Below, one piece after another: positions 42,786-52,044 of a DNA stretch of 64,000 nt. Position 1 is the first letter of the stretch; each line of letters opens with the position of its first letter. The position numbers were made by a program, and so were the translations under genes. This DNA is from an uncultured Coprococcus sp. (GTDB lineage Bacteria > Bacillota > Clostridia > Lachnospirales > Lachnospiraceae), in contig CAKQTZ010000007.1 of the NCBI GenBank assembly GCA_934277375.1, forward strand, positions 1 to 64,000, read 5' to 3'. The notes beneath the pieces are model-generated. The model did not search any database, was not told where the DNA came from, and was given only the letters and a program-made list of their open reading frames with translations.

Positions 42786-44843
42786 TTACTTGAGAAGATC
42801 ATAATTGAGCTTTTTGATAACAAGGAATGCCTTGTTTCTGAGCTCCTCTCCTGAGAACTCATCAAGCTGTACATTCATATCCCAATTGTACTTCATGAGA
42901 GTATTCAGAAGATCCTCGATATAATCCTTGACATACTTAACATTATTATCACTCTTATCCTTGAGCTGTACAACAATGTTGTCTATAGCCTCTATTATTC
43001 CTGACTCCTGCTTCTCTGGCGCCTGTCCTGATTCATCATTTAACTCGATAACCTTACCGGTCTTTGTGATGATGACCTTCTTATTTGGAGCCGCTGCTGC
43101 TTTGCTCTTCTTGTTGATCATGTGGTTGATACACTTGATCAGACATGCTACTGAATATGTCATCTCCTCGTTAGAAGGCTTGTCTATTCCCTTCAAGGTA
43201 TGCTGATGATACAGGAACTCTGACTTACAAAGCAGCTCCTCAACTATAGCAACCTTGCATAATGACACAAGATCTGCTGGCATAGCCTGCTGTTTCTTAC
43301 CAAACAGACCGCCACCGCCCTGCTCATTGTCCTCCTTATATTTCTCAGGAAGAGTTGTTCTCACATATGTATCATGCAGATACTTCTTTGCGGTGTTGAT
43401 ATCATAACTTGATGCAAGCACCATCTTCTTACTGCTGTTAAGTCCATTGACAACCATATCCTCTGCAGCCATGAACAGGAGTATCTTCTGTCTGTTGTCA
43501 AGCATCGAATAAACTTCTTTGTTCTTGTTGTTCTTTTCTACGATCGACTTCTTTCTGACATCAAATACCTTGATCTTCTCCTTCACACTGAAGAATGCCT
43601 TCAACATAGCAGGGTTCGCATTCAGGAAATTGCAGCACCATGTGAGCTCTATGTACTGATCCTCGATCTTGTTTGACACCTCATAAAGGCTGTATCCCTC
43701 AAACAGGACATTGAGTGCCTTTGAAAGTATCTCCAGGCTCTCATACTTCTCCTCGTATGATTTCTGTGTTATATCTGAGTTGACATACGCCTTGATTCCA
43801 CACTCTATGAAAAGCTTGTTGTACTCATATGCACCCTCAGGAATATTCTGACGGCCACTGAGCTGTGCTCCCGAACCAAGTGTTTGAAGAACCTTCTTAA
43901 CCTCAGGCTCATTCTCTATAGCCTGATATACCTTCTTAGTAAATGAGCATGTCTCATTCAGAAGGGAATCTATTCTCTTGTTGTATACTTCCTGCTTGGA
44001 TATCTCGGATGCAACCTTGCTGCTGAGTATCTTGGCAGCCTCTGTGCTGGTCACATTCTTGATAAGCTCCTTGAAGTTTGAATAAACTGACAGGTTGTCG
44101 ATCGGTATGTACTCTGCGTTGAGTCCATAGAACTGGAACGCCTTCTCATACTGCTTGTTCGCAATATAGATCGAGAACAGATTGATTGACAGCTGAATCT
44201 TGTAATCATTAGGTGCATGGGCATCCTCTATAACATAATCATAAAGAACCTCAAGGTTACTGATATAAGAATCAGATCCTATATCAGCCGCTGATATATC
44301 CATCTCCATAACAACGTTGATAAGATCCAGATATCCGAGCAGTGCCTTGTCGAAATTCTTAGGTCTGTCGTCGTCCTCAAGTATCTGATATGAGATGTTG
44401 ATAAGAAGCGGTGCAATCTTCTCACCTATAAGTTTCATGCACTCAGGTATCTTCTCAAGCTGTAACAAATACAGAAGCCATACGCTGTAACGGTACACAC
44501 CAGTAGCAGACACTGGTGTATCTACATCTGTAGGATCAATATCTCCATATACAAATCTGAACAGTGGCTCGATCCACTCTTCTATCGCATAATGTCCTGT
44601 AGCCTTTATGTTGAAGTCTACAAACTCTGCAAGCTCATATAATTTTGTACACTGAGCTCTGACCTCATCATCAACCGTCATAGTAGAAAGATCAAAATTC
44701 GAATCCTTAAGACTGTCAATAACCAATGTGTAAAAACCATCCTCAACCTGATCATTCAGATAGCGAATAAGCGTTCCCTTATTACTTGATGCCGCAATCG
44801 ATAATGCGTTATCCCCTGCCTGTCCTATATTTGCTGGTAACAT
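42786..44843 (-). CDS. Large cytoplasmic helical protein of unknown function (685 aa)
   Basis: A 685-residue soluble, mostly helical protein without signal peptide or membrane segment. A repeat-like series of helices (about 60-300) resembles HEAT/TPR scaffolds; a Gly-rich loop (NEQGGGGLFGKKQQ near 545) and an Ala/Lys-rich stretch (NKKSKAAAAPNKK) divide the end. No catalytic motif recognised. GGAGG lies 10 nt before the ATG at 44843. It is 220 nt downstream of the membrane MutS-like gene on the same strand but likely has its own promoter. Function unknown. Confidence 0.8.
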   Translation of the reverse strand: MLPANIGQAGDNALSIAASSNKGTLIRYLNDQVEDGFYTLVIDSLKDSNFDLSTMTVDDEVRAQCTKLYELAEFVDFNIKATGHYAIEEWIEPLFRFVYGDIDPTDVDTPVSATGVYRYSVWLLYLLQLEKIPECMKLIGEKIAPLLINISYQILEDDDRPKNFDKALLGYLDLINVVMEMDISAADIGSDSYISNLEVLYDYVIEDAHAPNDYKIQLSINLFSIYIANKQYEKAFQFYGLNAEYIPIDNLSVYSNFKELIKNVTSTEAAKILSSKVASEISKQEVYNKRIDSLLNETCSFTKKVYQAIENEPEVKKVLQTLGSGAQLSGRQNIPEGAYEYNKLFIECGIKAYVNSDITQKSYEEKYESLEILSKALNVLFEGYSLYEVSNKIEDQYIELTWCCNFLNANPAMLKAFFSVKEKIKVFDVRKKSIVEKNNKNKEVYSMLDNRQKILLFMAAEDMVVNGLNSSKKMVLASSYDINTAKKYLHDTYVRTTLPEKYKEDNEQGGGGLFGKKQQAMPADLVSLCKVAIVEELLCKSEFLYHQHTLKGIDKPSNEEMTYSVACLIKCINHMINKKSKAAAAPNKKVIITKTGKVIELNDESGQAPEKQESGIIEAIDNIVVQLKDKSDNNVKYVKDYIEDLLNTLMKYNWDMNVQLDEFSGEELRNKAFLVIKKLNYDLLK

Positions 44844-45062
44844 AATATGTCTACCTCCTTTTTTCACATATCTATCGTTCGATTATTATGGTTTTTCCAT
44901 CAAATCACTACTCCAAATATAACATATTTGGTAAAATCATTCAACAAAGTTTTTGGTTATTACTGATAACTGTCATTGTGCATAATTACCCAAAAATTAT
45001 AGCACTAAAAAAAACTGCTTTTTTGTGCATTTTTACCGCTATATTGAGCAGCATTTTCGTTC

Positions 45063-46841
45063 TCAGTCAAGTCCTGCCATATGAAGGATCGCCATAGCAT
45101 TCGTCGTGGTGCATCGTCCATCCTTCTTCTTATAGTCAAATCTGAGCTGATCACCCTCATAGTATTCCTCAAAATGGTAGTTTGCTGCAGGTGTTCCATC
45201 TTCCGCCTTGAGATCGCACAGCTCGAAGTCATGAGTCGACACGAGCGTCATGGAATTCGCGCCTGACAGTTTTCTTATAACCTGTGTTGCGCCAACTATT
45301 CTGTCAGCAGAATTAGTTCCCTTGAATATCTCATCTATGAGGCACAACATCGATTTATTTTGTTTTCTGTACTCAACCATAGTCTTTATCCTGAGTATCT
45401 CTGCATAAAACGTCGAGATTCCATTGCTTACATCATCTGTAACCCTCATCGAGGTAAATATCTTCATCATATCTGCTTCCATGTAATCTGCACACACCGG
45501 AGCTCCAGCATATGCGAGAACCAGATTTATTCCCAAAGTTCTGAGGAATGTGGTCTTACCCGACATATTGCTTCCGGTTATTATGGTTGCACCACCTCTG
45601 AACGATGCATCATTCGCCACAACCACCGATGGACTGATAAGCGGATGTCTGAGCCCCTTTGCATCCACATGCACTCTCTGATTATCTCCCACCTGTGGAT
45701 ATGTTATCTCTCTGGTTCTTGCCAGAACAGCAAATGACATCAACTCCTCCATATCAGATACAGCCTTTATCCAGCCTGCTACGCTGCCGCCATTTTTGTA
45801 CTTCCATCTATCCATCATTCTGCCTATATGGAAATCCCACATCGTGAGTCCACACAATATCTGGTGTACTATTGGATTATATCTTATATTGAATGCCGCA
45901 CTTATGGATCTTAGTTTCTTTATAGCCGCAAGTGCCCCGGAATCCTGTGACAGATGTGCCTTGATGCCTTTCAGAAGTTCACTGTCGAACTCCTCCGCCG
46001 ATATAAGTTCAAACATCCTTATATAGTCCTCTATGATATATCCAAATGAGATCATAGGCATAACTGCCTGTCCCGCAATCCCACTAAACAGCCATGAAAA
46101 CAGCAGAACAGCAAAAAATGAGACAAGTGACCATCCTATATTCATCCTCCCCATGATGCCCAGCACAAATACCAAAACCGTCACCGCCGGCAGGATAAAT
46201 CTGAGCACGTTGAAAATGGCAGGAATATGTTCATCACTGTTACAATAAGCCACGAATTCATCAGCCGTATATTTCTTCTTTTTTCCCATGCCTGCTTTAA
46301 CTCCCAGTGTCTCAAAATCCATGGAGAATTCCTGTCTGGAAGCCAGCTCTTTTATGGCCTGCTGCCTGGTCTCTATCTCTTCTATACTGTAAGATGGATT
46401 CTTTATACTTTCTGCAAGGCTCTTTCTTCCGTCCTCCGTTCCTGCAACACATATATACTGATACAGTGAATTGTCTCCCAGAAGATCCATATCTTTAGCA
46501 ACCATATCGTCATTGTCCAGATACTGGCTGCCATTGTCCTCAAATGACTTCCAGCCATCTCCAAATCTCTCAATATATCTTCTGAGCACCTCCGACTTTG
46601 CCTGCCTGTACTCAATATTTTCACTCAGCCTGCCATGGACAAACACCAGCACCACAAATGCCACCGCAGCTACTATACCGGCAGCTACAAGCACCGGCCT
46701 GTTGTCATATATCCCCACTATAAGTGCAGTGACCGCAACCAGAAATAGTGCAAATCTCACTCCTGAATACACTGAAGATCTGCCCTCCAGAACTTTTATC
46801 TCTTTCTCCAATTCTTCACGTTGTCTCTTATATTCCTCCAT
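45063..46841 (-). CDS. Membrane-anchored MutS-family ATPase
   Basis: A 592-residue MutS relative. Four membrane helices (about 26-44, 49-68, 210-229, 236-255) come before the core and ATPase domains: Walker A GSNMSGKT at 423-430, then VTDDVSNGISTFYAE, Walker B SMLCLIDEIFKGTNSADR, and LVSTHDFEL. The mismatch-binding domain I of MutS is missing. Related proteins are known in Firmicutes and Bacteroidetes under MutS-like names, with unknown role. The N-terminus is a short coiled coil. A nuclease or Smr domain is not present. Confidence 0.9.
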   Translation of the reverse strand: MEEYKRQREELEKEIKVLEGRSSVYSGVRFALFLVAVTALIVGIYDNRPVLVAAGIVAAVAFVVLVFVHGRLSENIEYRQAKSEVLRRYIERFGDGWKSFEDNGSQYLDNDDMVAKDMDLLGDNSLYQYICVAGTEDGRKSLAESIKNPSYSIEEIETRQQAIKELASRQEFSMDFETLGVKAGMGKKKKYTADEFVAYCNSDEHIPAIFNVLRFILPAVTVLVFVLGIMGRMNIGWSLVSFFAVLLFSWLFSGIAGQAVMPMISFGYIIEDYIRMFELISAEEFDSELLKGIKAHLSQDSGALAAIKKLRSISAAFNIRYNPIVHQILCGLTMWDFHIGRMMDRWKYKNGGSVAGWIKAVSDMEELMSFAVLARTREITYPQVGDNQRVHVDAKGLRHPLISPSVVVANDASFRGGATIITGSNMSGKTTFLRTLGINLVLAYAGAPVCADYMEADMMKIFTSMRVTDDVSNGISTFYAEILRIKTMVEYRKQNKSMLCLIDEIFKGTNSADRIVGATQVIRKLSGANSMTLVSTHDFELCDLKAEDGTPAANYHFEEYYEGDQLRFDYKKKDGRCTTTNAMAILHMAGLD

Positions 46842-47237
46842 ATGCCAATCCTCGCCTATTTAGTAGTAGTTTTTAAAGACTCTCTCCAGAGTCTTATCCC
46901 AGGAGATTTCATAACCTTCCTGCCCCACGTATATGTTATGTGCTGCCGGCTTAACATGTCATGACACAGCATATAACAATACGCATGTAATATTATCACA
47001 TGCGCACTATATATCTCATTATTATTCGTCTTTTGAAAAATTTTATTATCTACACGGGGTTTTATGTACCCATGAATCATAACATATGTAAGCCCCACAG
47101 CGCAAACCTTAAATGCATGTCACAATATTAAATAATTATAAAACAATGGATCATTTAATAGGTATTTTATTGCATTTAGCCTGAATACATATTAAAATAA
47201 TGGATAGGTTATATACTGTGGAAAGGAGATAATTTAT
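46842..47237. other. Intergenic region between divergent genes
   Basis: About 400 bp between the MutS-like gene (minus) and the repeat-rich gene (plus). I see a small hairpin AAGACTC-TCTCCA-GAGTCTT at 46876-46895 close to the MutS start, without a T run, and near the other end TATACT (47212-47217) with AAAGGAG before the plus-strand gene, which could be its -10 box and ribosome binding site. A good -35 box is absent. No coding or RNA gene is evident in between. Confidence 0.5.
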
Positions 47238-47921
47238 ATGAAGAATTTCGCAAAATTAGCACTCACACTGGCCGCAGCCGGCAGCGTATGTTATCTGTTC
47301 AAAGACAAGATCAAGGCGTCAAAGGCATATCAGACAGTCGAGTCCAATGATACTATACAGAAAGCAAAGTCAGCTGCCTCTGACACCTATCAAAAGGTCA
47401 AAGATTCTGACACAGTAAAGAAGATCAGGGAGAATGAGAACGTCCGCAAGGCAAAGGCCACAGCTACGGACACATACCAGAAGGTTAAAGACTCTGACAC
47501 TGTGCAGAAGGCAAAAGAAACCATCAAGGACACTTACCAGAAAGTCAAGGATTCTGACACTGTGCAGAAAGCAAAGGAAACCGTTTCTGATAAATATGGC
47601 CAGATCAAGGACACTATCAAAGAAAAAATGGACAGCAGCGATGACAGTGACCGTGAGTACTTTACTCTGCATGAAGCCACATCAGAAGCTTCCACTGAAG
47701 CAGCCACACAGATCGGACCTGACATTCCGGACGAGACAACCGCAAAGGCAGTCACCGAAACTGTAGCAGAAGCTGAAGACGTTCTGGCTGAGGCTACCGG
47801 TGCTGTTGCAAATGCAGCTGATGCCGACACTTCTGATGTGATCGGTGATGAGTACATGGGCCTTTCAGATGTATCCGAAGATCCATCAGTTCTTTCTGAG
47901 CAGGATAAGCTTGATGTATAA
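47238..47921 (+). CDS. YtxH/LEA-like repeat protein
   Basis: A 227-residue protein. An N-terminal hydrophobic segment (FAKLALTLAAAGSVCYLF) serves as membrane anchor or uncleaved signal. Residues about 35-125 contain repeats of the unit DTYQKVKDSDTVQKAKET, 20 residues long: two perfect, others diverged; such amphipathic repeats occur in LEA and YtxH stress proteins. The last 90 residues are acidic and Ala/Thr-rich. The DNA repeats are near-identical 60-mers, so copy number may change by slippage. AAAGGAG precedes the start and a 27-bp terminator follows. Confidence 0.85.
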   Translation: MKNFAKLALTLAAAGSVCYLFKDKIKASKAYQTVESNDTIQKAKSAASDTYQKVKDSDTVKKIRENENVRKAKATATDTYQKVKDSDTVQKAKETIKDTYQKVKDSDTVQKAKETVSDKYGQIKDTIKEKMDSSDDSDREYFTLHEATSEASTEAATQIGPDIPDETTAKAVTETVAEAEDVLAEATGAVANAADADTSDVIGDEYMGLSDVSEDPSVLSEQDKLDV

Positions 47922-47973
47922 TCATCAAATTGGACGCGATACATCCTGGGCACATACCATTCCAGATCAATTA

Positions 47974-48034
47974 AACACTAAAAAAGTCTACGCATCACAC
48001 TCTCATGGTGTGATGCGTAGACTTTTTTAGTGTT
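47974..48034. terminator. 27-bp perfect bidirectional terminator
   Basis: 47974-48000 and 48008-48034 are perfectly complementary over 27 bp around the loop TCTCATG, with six A and six T inside the stem ends. It ends both the plus-strand repeat protein gene and the convergent 48033-48956 gene, whose stop codon touches the repeat. Confidence 0.92.
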
Positions 48035-48956
48035 ATTTTTTATTATCTACAAGATATGTCAATGCCTCATCCAGTGCCTCTTCCGTTTTAAAGTTCTGTT
48101 CATATGTTGTCCCATCCACATCAACCATCAACAGTTTATATAGACGCTTATTTCCCGAGCCTATATTGGATGATGTTTTTAGCTTTTTGAAGGATTCTAT
48201 GGTATCAAGTCCCACAACATCTGTATGCCACAAACTGTGATACACAAAATACTTATCCGTTATGGCTATTCCATCCTGATCATAATACAAATTGTACCGA
48301 AGCTGATCATCTATATCCCTGACTGTATCTTTATCCGCCGTATGTCCTATGACCATCTGCAGACCTGAGGTTTTCCACGGGCGACATACACTGTATATAC
48401 ATATCACAAAATTGTACAACGCCCATAACACTACCAGCACAAACACCAGAAGCATCATGTTGTAATATATACGTGGAAAATTGACCTCGCTTATGATCAT
48501 CGGATAGAATCTCGACTCAAGCTCTGACCCCTGTATCCCCATGTCCTCTGCCATACCTGATACGATCTTACTGTATGTGGCATCATCTGATATGACACGT
48601 CCCCTGATCGTATAGTTCAGCACAACATCATCAGTACTCCTCAGCAGCAATATCGCAAATTTGCCGGACTGCTGACAATAGTAGTATCTTCCCTGACGTT
48701 CGGAATCTATATAATAATCATATCCTAGATAATCCGCCCTGTCTATGGTGAGAGTGACATCCCTGACTTCAACATCCGGTCTGTCTTCGATCTCTTCCAC
48801 AGTCCTGTAAGTCTTACTGCTTATCCTGTTCTGCAGATTAAAATGGCTCGCTATCACTGCCATGCATACTACCATGAGCAGAGCGATTACTATGCCAGGT
48901 ATTCTGTTTTTTAGCAAATATGTCTCAATCTTCCTGTTCTTCATAATCGTAAACAT
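48033..48956 (-). CDS. Two-TM membrane protein of the TPM operon (307 aa)
   Basis: A short cytoplasmic start, membrane helix at about 19-37, an extracellular beta-rich domain (about 45-165), a second membrane helix at about 167-188 and a C-terminal cytoplasmic domain of about 110 residues that resembles a PH-like or DUF6709-type fold (IAITDKYFVYHSLWHTDVVGLDTI). Third gene after the Zn-ribbon and TPM genes, 12 nt behind the TPM gene. Function unknown; a joint role with the TPM protein at the membrane is likely from the context. Confidence 0.78.
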   Translation of the reverse strand: MFTIMKNRKIETYLLKNRIPGIVIALLMVVCMAVIASHFNLQNRISSKTYRTVEEIEDRPDVEVRDVTLTIDRADYLGYDYYIDSERQGRYYYCQQSGKFAILLLRSTDDVVLNYTIRGRVISDDATYSKIVSGMAEDMGIQGSELESRFYPMIISEVNFPRIYYNMMLLVFVLVVLWALYNFVICIYSVCRPWKTSGLQMVIGHTADKDTVRDIDDQLRYNLYYDQDGIAITDKYFVYHSLWHTDVVGLDTIESFKKLKTSSNIGSGNKRLYKLLMVDVDGTTYEQNFKTEEALDEALTYLVDNKK

Positions 48957-48968
48957 TACAGTGCAGAC

Positions 48969-49850
48969 TTAAAAATGACTTCCGCCGCCTCCATGACCGC
49001 CTGAACTTCCGCCGCTGGAACCACCAGAGTCACCGGAATTACTCTGAATCTTGACACTGTGAACTTCCTTTCGGATAAATATATCCCTTCTTCCAAGTTC
49101 CTGTGCATCACCATTGCTGTAAGTAGAAGCGTTGGTTGTATCCTTTCCCGCTTTCTTAGACAGATTTACACAGAAAAATATAATAGCCAAAACAAGCGAT
49201 ACCACAAAACATATAAACGGAGACAGGAATTTGATTCCTCCTGTGCTGCTCTTCATGGCTTTCTCCGTTCTGTCAAGCATCCTCTCGAATCCGCCAAGAG
49301 TGTCGGATCTCAAGATTTCTCCGCCATACTCTGTTATACTGGTTGCTTCATCATCACTTATCCTTTTCTTGGCCTTTCCGCTTGTACACAGATATACATA
49401 TCCATCGTTTTCCTGCCAGTTTGCGACAATCACCACGCTGGTGCTGGCATCCTTTCCATCCAGATATGTGCCGTCCGGCCACTCTTCCCAGCCAAACCTG
49501 TAATAATCACATATCTTAAACGCTATATCTCTTGTATTGACCTCTATATCGTAAGCAGTTGCTGATGCGCCATATTCTGACAGATCTGTATTCTGGTCCA
49601 CCGTCACCACGGCCAAATCCATTCCGATCTTATTCTCGAGTTCCGATATCTCACTTTTTAACTTTTCTTCATCGGCATCAGATAGTTTATCTGCATAGTC
49701 AAACACTCTCTCATTTGTACCACACTCAGTATTACTCCTGGCATCGTGTTTGAGATTCGCATTTGATTTGGCAAAATATCCTATAAAGAATACCAGTCCC
49801 AGCCCTAATACCGCGAGCATTGCGATGACAAAATTCTTTACTATTTTCAT
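48969..49850 (-). CDS. TPM-domain membrane protein (YgcG/Psb32 type)
   Basis: A 293-residue protein: N-terminal membrane segment (about 9-27), an extracellular TPM domain (about 48-195) starting VFDYADKLSDADEEKLKSEI with DLAVVTVDQN, a second membrane helix (about 208-230) and a cytoplasmic tail ending in a Gly/Ser-rich stretch with GGHGGGGSHF, a common end of this family. TPM domains are linked to photosystem repair in plants; in bacteria the role is unknown. It begins 1 nt after the zinc-ribbon gene. Confidence 0.88.
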   Translation of the reverse strand: MKIVKNFVIAMLAVLGLGLVFFIGYFAKSNANLKHDARSNTECGTNERVFDYADKLSDADEEKLKSEISELENKIGMDLAVVTVDQNTDLSEYGASATAYDIEVNTRDIAFKICDYYRFGWEEWPDGTYLDGKDASTSVVIVANWQENDGYVYLCTSGKAKKRISDDEATSITEYGGEILRSDTLGGFERMLDRTEKAMKSSTGGIKFLSPFICFVVSLVLAIIFFCVNLSKKAGKDTTNASTYSNGDAQELGRRDIFIRKEVHSVKIQSNSGDSGGSSGGSSGGHGGGGSHF

Positions 49851-50834
49851 TTACAACACCCCCAATAACATAGATAATCCATCGAGAAATACAAATGCCG
49901 AACCAAGCAGCAGTGCAGTGAGTCCAACTGCCTTGCCAATACTTTTAGGAGGGGTTCCTACACATTTTCCAGTCTGTCCATTGACATAAAACTTATAATT
50001 CTCTCCCTGGAATCTGTACTCATAAATCCATACAGGCATAAGCGCAAACTTTGTTCCCGTGAGTTTATTGCTGCTGTTCAGTCTCTCATTCATAAATGAA
50101 GTGTATTCACTTGTGGAACGTCTCACCCACTCCCTGTTTGCCTTATTCGCCTTGGCCTGAGCCCTCGGTTCAACCTCATTCGGAGGCATGTTGTATGTCT
50201 CTGCCTCATATCCTGAAAGGAACTTGTTATCGTGCGTCATAAGTTCATAGTAATCATACGGCTCCATGAGATCCATTATTCCATCTTCCATAGCTATAGA
50301 TGCATCCACTGGTATACCATTATAGTTTACGTGCAGTTTTCTACCCACATCAAAATACGATGTCTCAGTATAACGGGTATCTCCTGAGGTCCAGGTTCTC
50401 ACCTTTGTACCAACTGCCTGATAATCAACATCTGAAGCATAGTCGTACATCCAGAAAGGAACATATACTCCTCTGAGTTTCTCCAATGTCTTCTGTGAGA
50501 GAAATGTTCCCGGAACAAAAAGTTTCTTGCCAAATTCCTTCTTCAATTTTTCCTCAGCCTCATGCTTCGACACCTTAAATGGGAGTATCATATCCGCACC
50601 ATATGGATAGTTGACCTTGTCATCCCTGAGCAGATATGTACCACATGCAGGACATCTTCCCGCAGACTGATATTCCGTATATGGAATCTGTGAACCACAA
50701 TTAACACATATCATAGGCTCCTCAGAAGCAACTACCTCCTGGCAGTCGTTTCCGCCGCAGCTCAGACATGTCATTTTTTTCTTTGCAGGGTCGTATACTA
50801 CATTACCACCACAATTAACACAACGATATAACAA
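49851..50834 (-). CDS. Zinc-ribbon protein with C-terminal membrane anchor
   Basis: A 327-residue protein. The first 75 residues carry two or three Cys-x2-Cys zinc ribbons (CVNCGG, CLSCGG, CVNCGS, CPACGT). A middle domain (about 80-270) has conserved aromatic segments (YVPFWMYDYASDVDYQAVGTK), and a C-terminal hydrophobic segment lies at about 303-325. Such proteins frequently go with TPM-domain genes in Lachnospiraceae. First gene of the operon. Possibly a membrane quality-control factor, but this is speculation. Confidence 0.8.
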   Translation of the reverse strand: MLYRCVNCGGNVVYDPAKKKMTCLSCGGNDCQEVVASEEPMICVNCGSQIPYTEYQSAGRCPACGTYLLRDDKVNYPYGADMILPFKVSKHEAEEKLKKEFGKKLFVPGTFLSQKTLEKLRGVYVPFWMYDYASDVDYQAVGTKVRTWTSGDTRYTETSYFDVGRKLHVNYNGIPVDASIAMEDGIMDLMEPYDYYELMTHDNKFLSGYEAETYNMPPNEVEPRAQAKANKANREWVRRSTSEYTSFMNERLNSSNKLTGTKFALMPVWIYEYRFQGENYKFYVNGQTGKCVGTPPKSIGKAVGLTALLLGSAFVFLDGLSMLLGVL

Positions 50835-51071
50835 TATATCATCCCCCTGTCCTTCTTATTTTTTATATTCCCCTTACCCCTATAAACGGGTAAAATTTGT
50901 TAACTGTCTCATATTATATCATAAGAAAAAACTTTTTAGAACATCGAATTACCTGCTTTAGGTTTGCTTTATATTGTATTTTAGATATTTTACGCACATT
51001 TATATTTTTTGTGTAACACAATGTGGCATGCCGAATATGTTATACCATAAACAAAATTATGGAGGCATACC

Positions 51072-51347
51072 ATGAGTGATTTATCAGCAACACAGTGTGC
51101 ATGTGGAAGAAATGGACTTTCTTGCGGAGGTTCCTGTGGATGTAACAGCTGCACACTGATCATAATTCTCCTCCTCTGCTGCGGTGGATGTGGCGGAGAT
51201 GGCAATGGTTTTGGTGGATGCGGCGGTAACGACTGTATCTGGATCATCCTTCTCTTATTCTGCTGCGGCGGATGTGGCGGAAACAATGGATGTGGCAACA
51301 GTTTTGGCGGATGCGGCGGCTGTGGAAATGATTGTGGCTGCTGCTAA
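51072..51347 (+). CDS. Cys/Gly-rich small protein (91 aa)
   Basis: A 91-residue protein with about 20 Cys and more than 25 Gly. Two hydrophobic stretches, TLIIILLL and IWIILLLF, are each followed by CCGGCGG, so the protein is an internal duplication; it ends CGCC. GGAGG is 6 nt before the ATG and a strong terminator follows, so it is expressed on its own. I recall similar products annotated as high-cysteine chorion-like proteins in Lachnospiraceae. Possible roles are a disulfide-linked surface or spore layer, metal binding, or a secreted peptide; none is proven. Confidence 0.85.
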   Translation: MSDLSATQCACGRNGLSCGGSCGCNSCTLIIILLLCCGGCGGDGNGFGGCGGNDCIWIILLLFCCGGCGGNNGCGNSFGGCGGCGNDCGCC

Positions 51348-51417
51348 TACTGAGTATCTTCAGCCACACATTGTTATGGCATATCCAAAACCTTGTGATC
51401 GTGGATATCTCATTTGC

Positions 51418-51450
51418 TGCCAGCAGAAGCGATTCTGCTGGCATTTTTTT
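51418..51450 (+). terminator. Terminator of the Cys/Gly-rich gene
   Basis: TGCCAGCAGAA (51418-51428) pairs perfectly with TTCTGCTGGCA (51433-51443) and is followed by seven T. Confidence 0.92.
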
Positions 51451-51553
51451 ACCATCAGTTCATACAATGTAATATAGAAAACTATTCCAGGTCAGATTAT
51501 TTGTATGAGATATTAAACACGACCGCATGATCCTACAGGAAATGGAGCATTGC

Positions 51554-52042
51554 ATGTTCAACGGAAACTTTCGTCATCCACTTGACAATTTAATAAAAGA
51601 TGACCGGCTGTTTATGATGGAAGCTATTCTTCCATTTGTCGATGACAATATGAAAGCGCCGTTAGCCATGTACATAAAGATCATGGAACTCCAGGCAATT
51701 ATAAGGGCGCTTCAGGACAAAGATTATGTAAGTTCATGCGGTCTGCACAAGGATATAAACAATCAGGATGATATCCTGTCATCCCTGGCCTGCTGCGGTT
51801 TTCCGGATGTCAGGGAACAGTTCTCTAACATGAAAAAATATATGGACATGGCTAAGGTTATGAGTTCCATGGAGTCCGCGCCCCAGACACCATCTGATCC
51901 ACTATCCACAGATCCACTGTACAGTCATTACCAGGATCCGGTCAACGGGCAGGAGTCTGAACCTGACTCTGAACCGGTCACATCTGATCTGTATGGATCC
52001 ATCATGGATCTTTTTGACGAATATGATAGGAAAGGATATTGA
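51554..52042 (+). CDS. Hypothetical helical protein (162 aa)
   Basis: A soluble protein whose first 110 residues are mainly helical (DRLFMMEAILPFVDDNMKAP, LAMYIKIMELQAIIRALQDK) and whose tail is Pro/Ser/Asp-rich (SAPQTPSDPLSTDPLY). I take the ATG at 51554 because GGAG lies 6 nt upstream; two earlier ATGs lack a usable signal. It overlaps the control region of the next gene by 2 nt spacing, so both form an operon. No family recognised. Confidence 0.72.
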   Translation: MFNGNFRHPLDNLIKDDRLFMMEAILPFVDDNMKAPLAMYIKIMELQAIIRALQDKDYVSSCGLHKDINNQDDILSSLACCGFPDVREQFSNMKKYMDMAKVMSSMESAPQTPSDPLSTDPLYSHYQDPVNGQESEPDSEPVTSDLYGSIMDLFDEYDRKGY

Positions 52043-52044
52043 AT

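Noticed and set aside
51072..51347. RiPP precursor peptide
   Set aside because: No modification enzyme, protease or ABC exporter adjacent and no leader-like N-terminus with cleavage motif.
51184..51477. Alternative frames through the Cys/Gly-rich gene
   Set aside because: They arise from the GGN-TGN repeats; only the frame from 51072 has a ribosome binding site and ends before the terminator.
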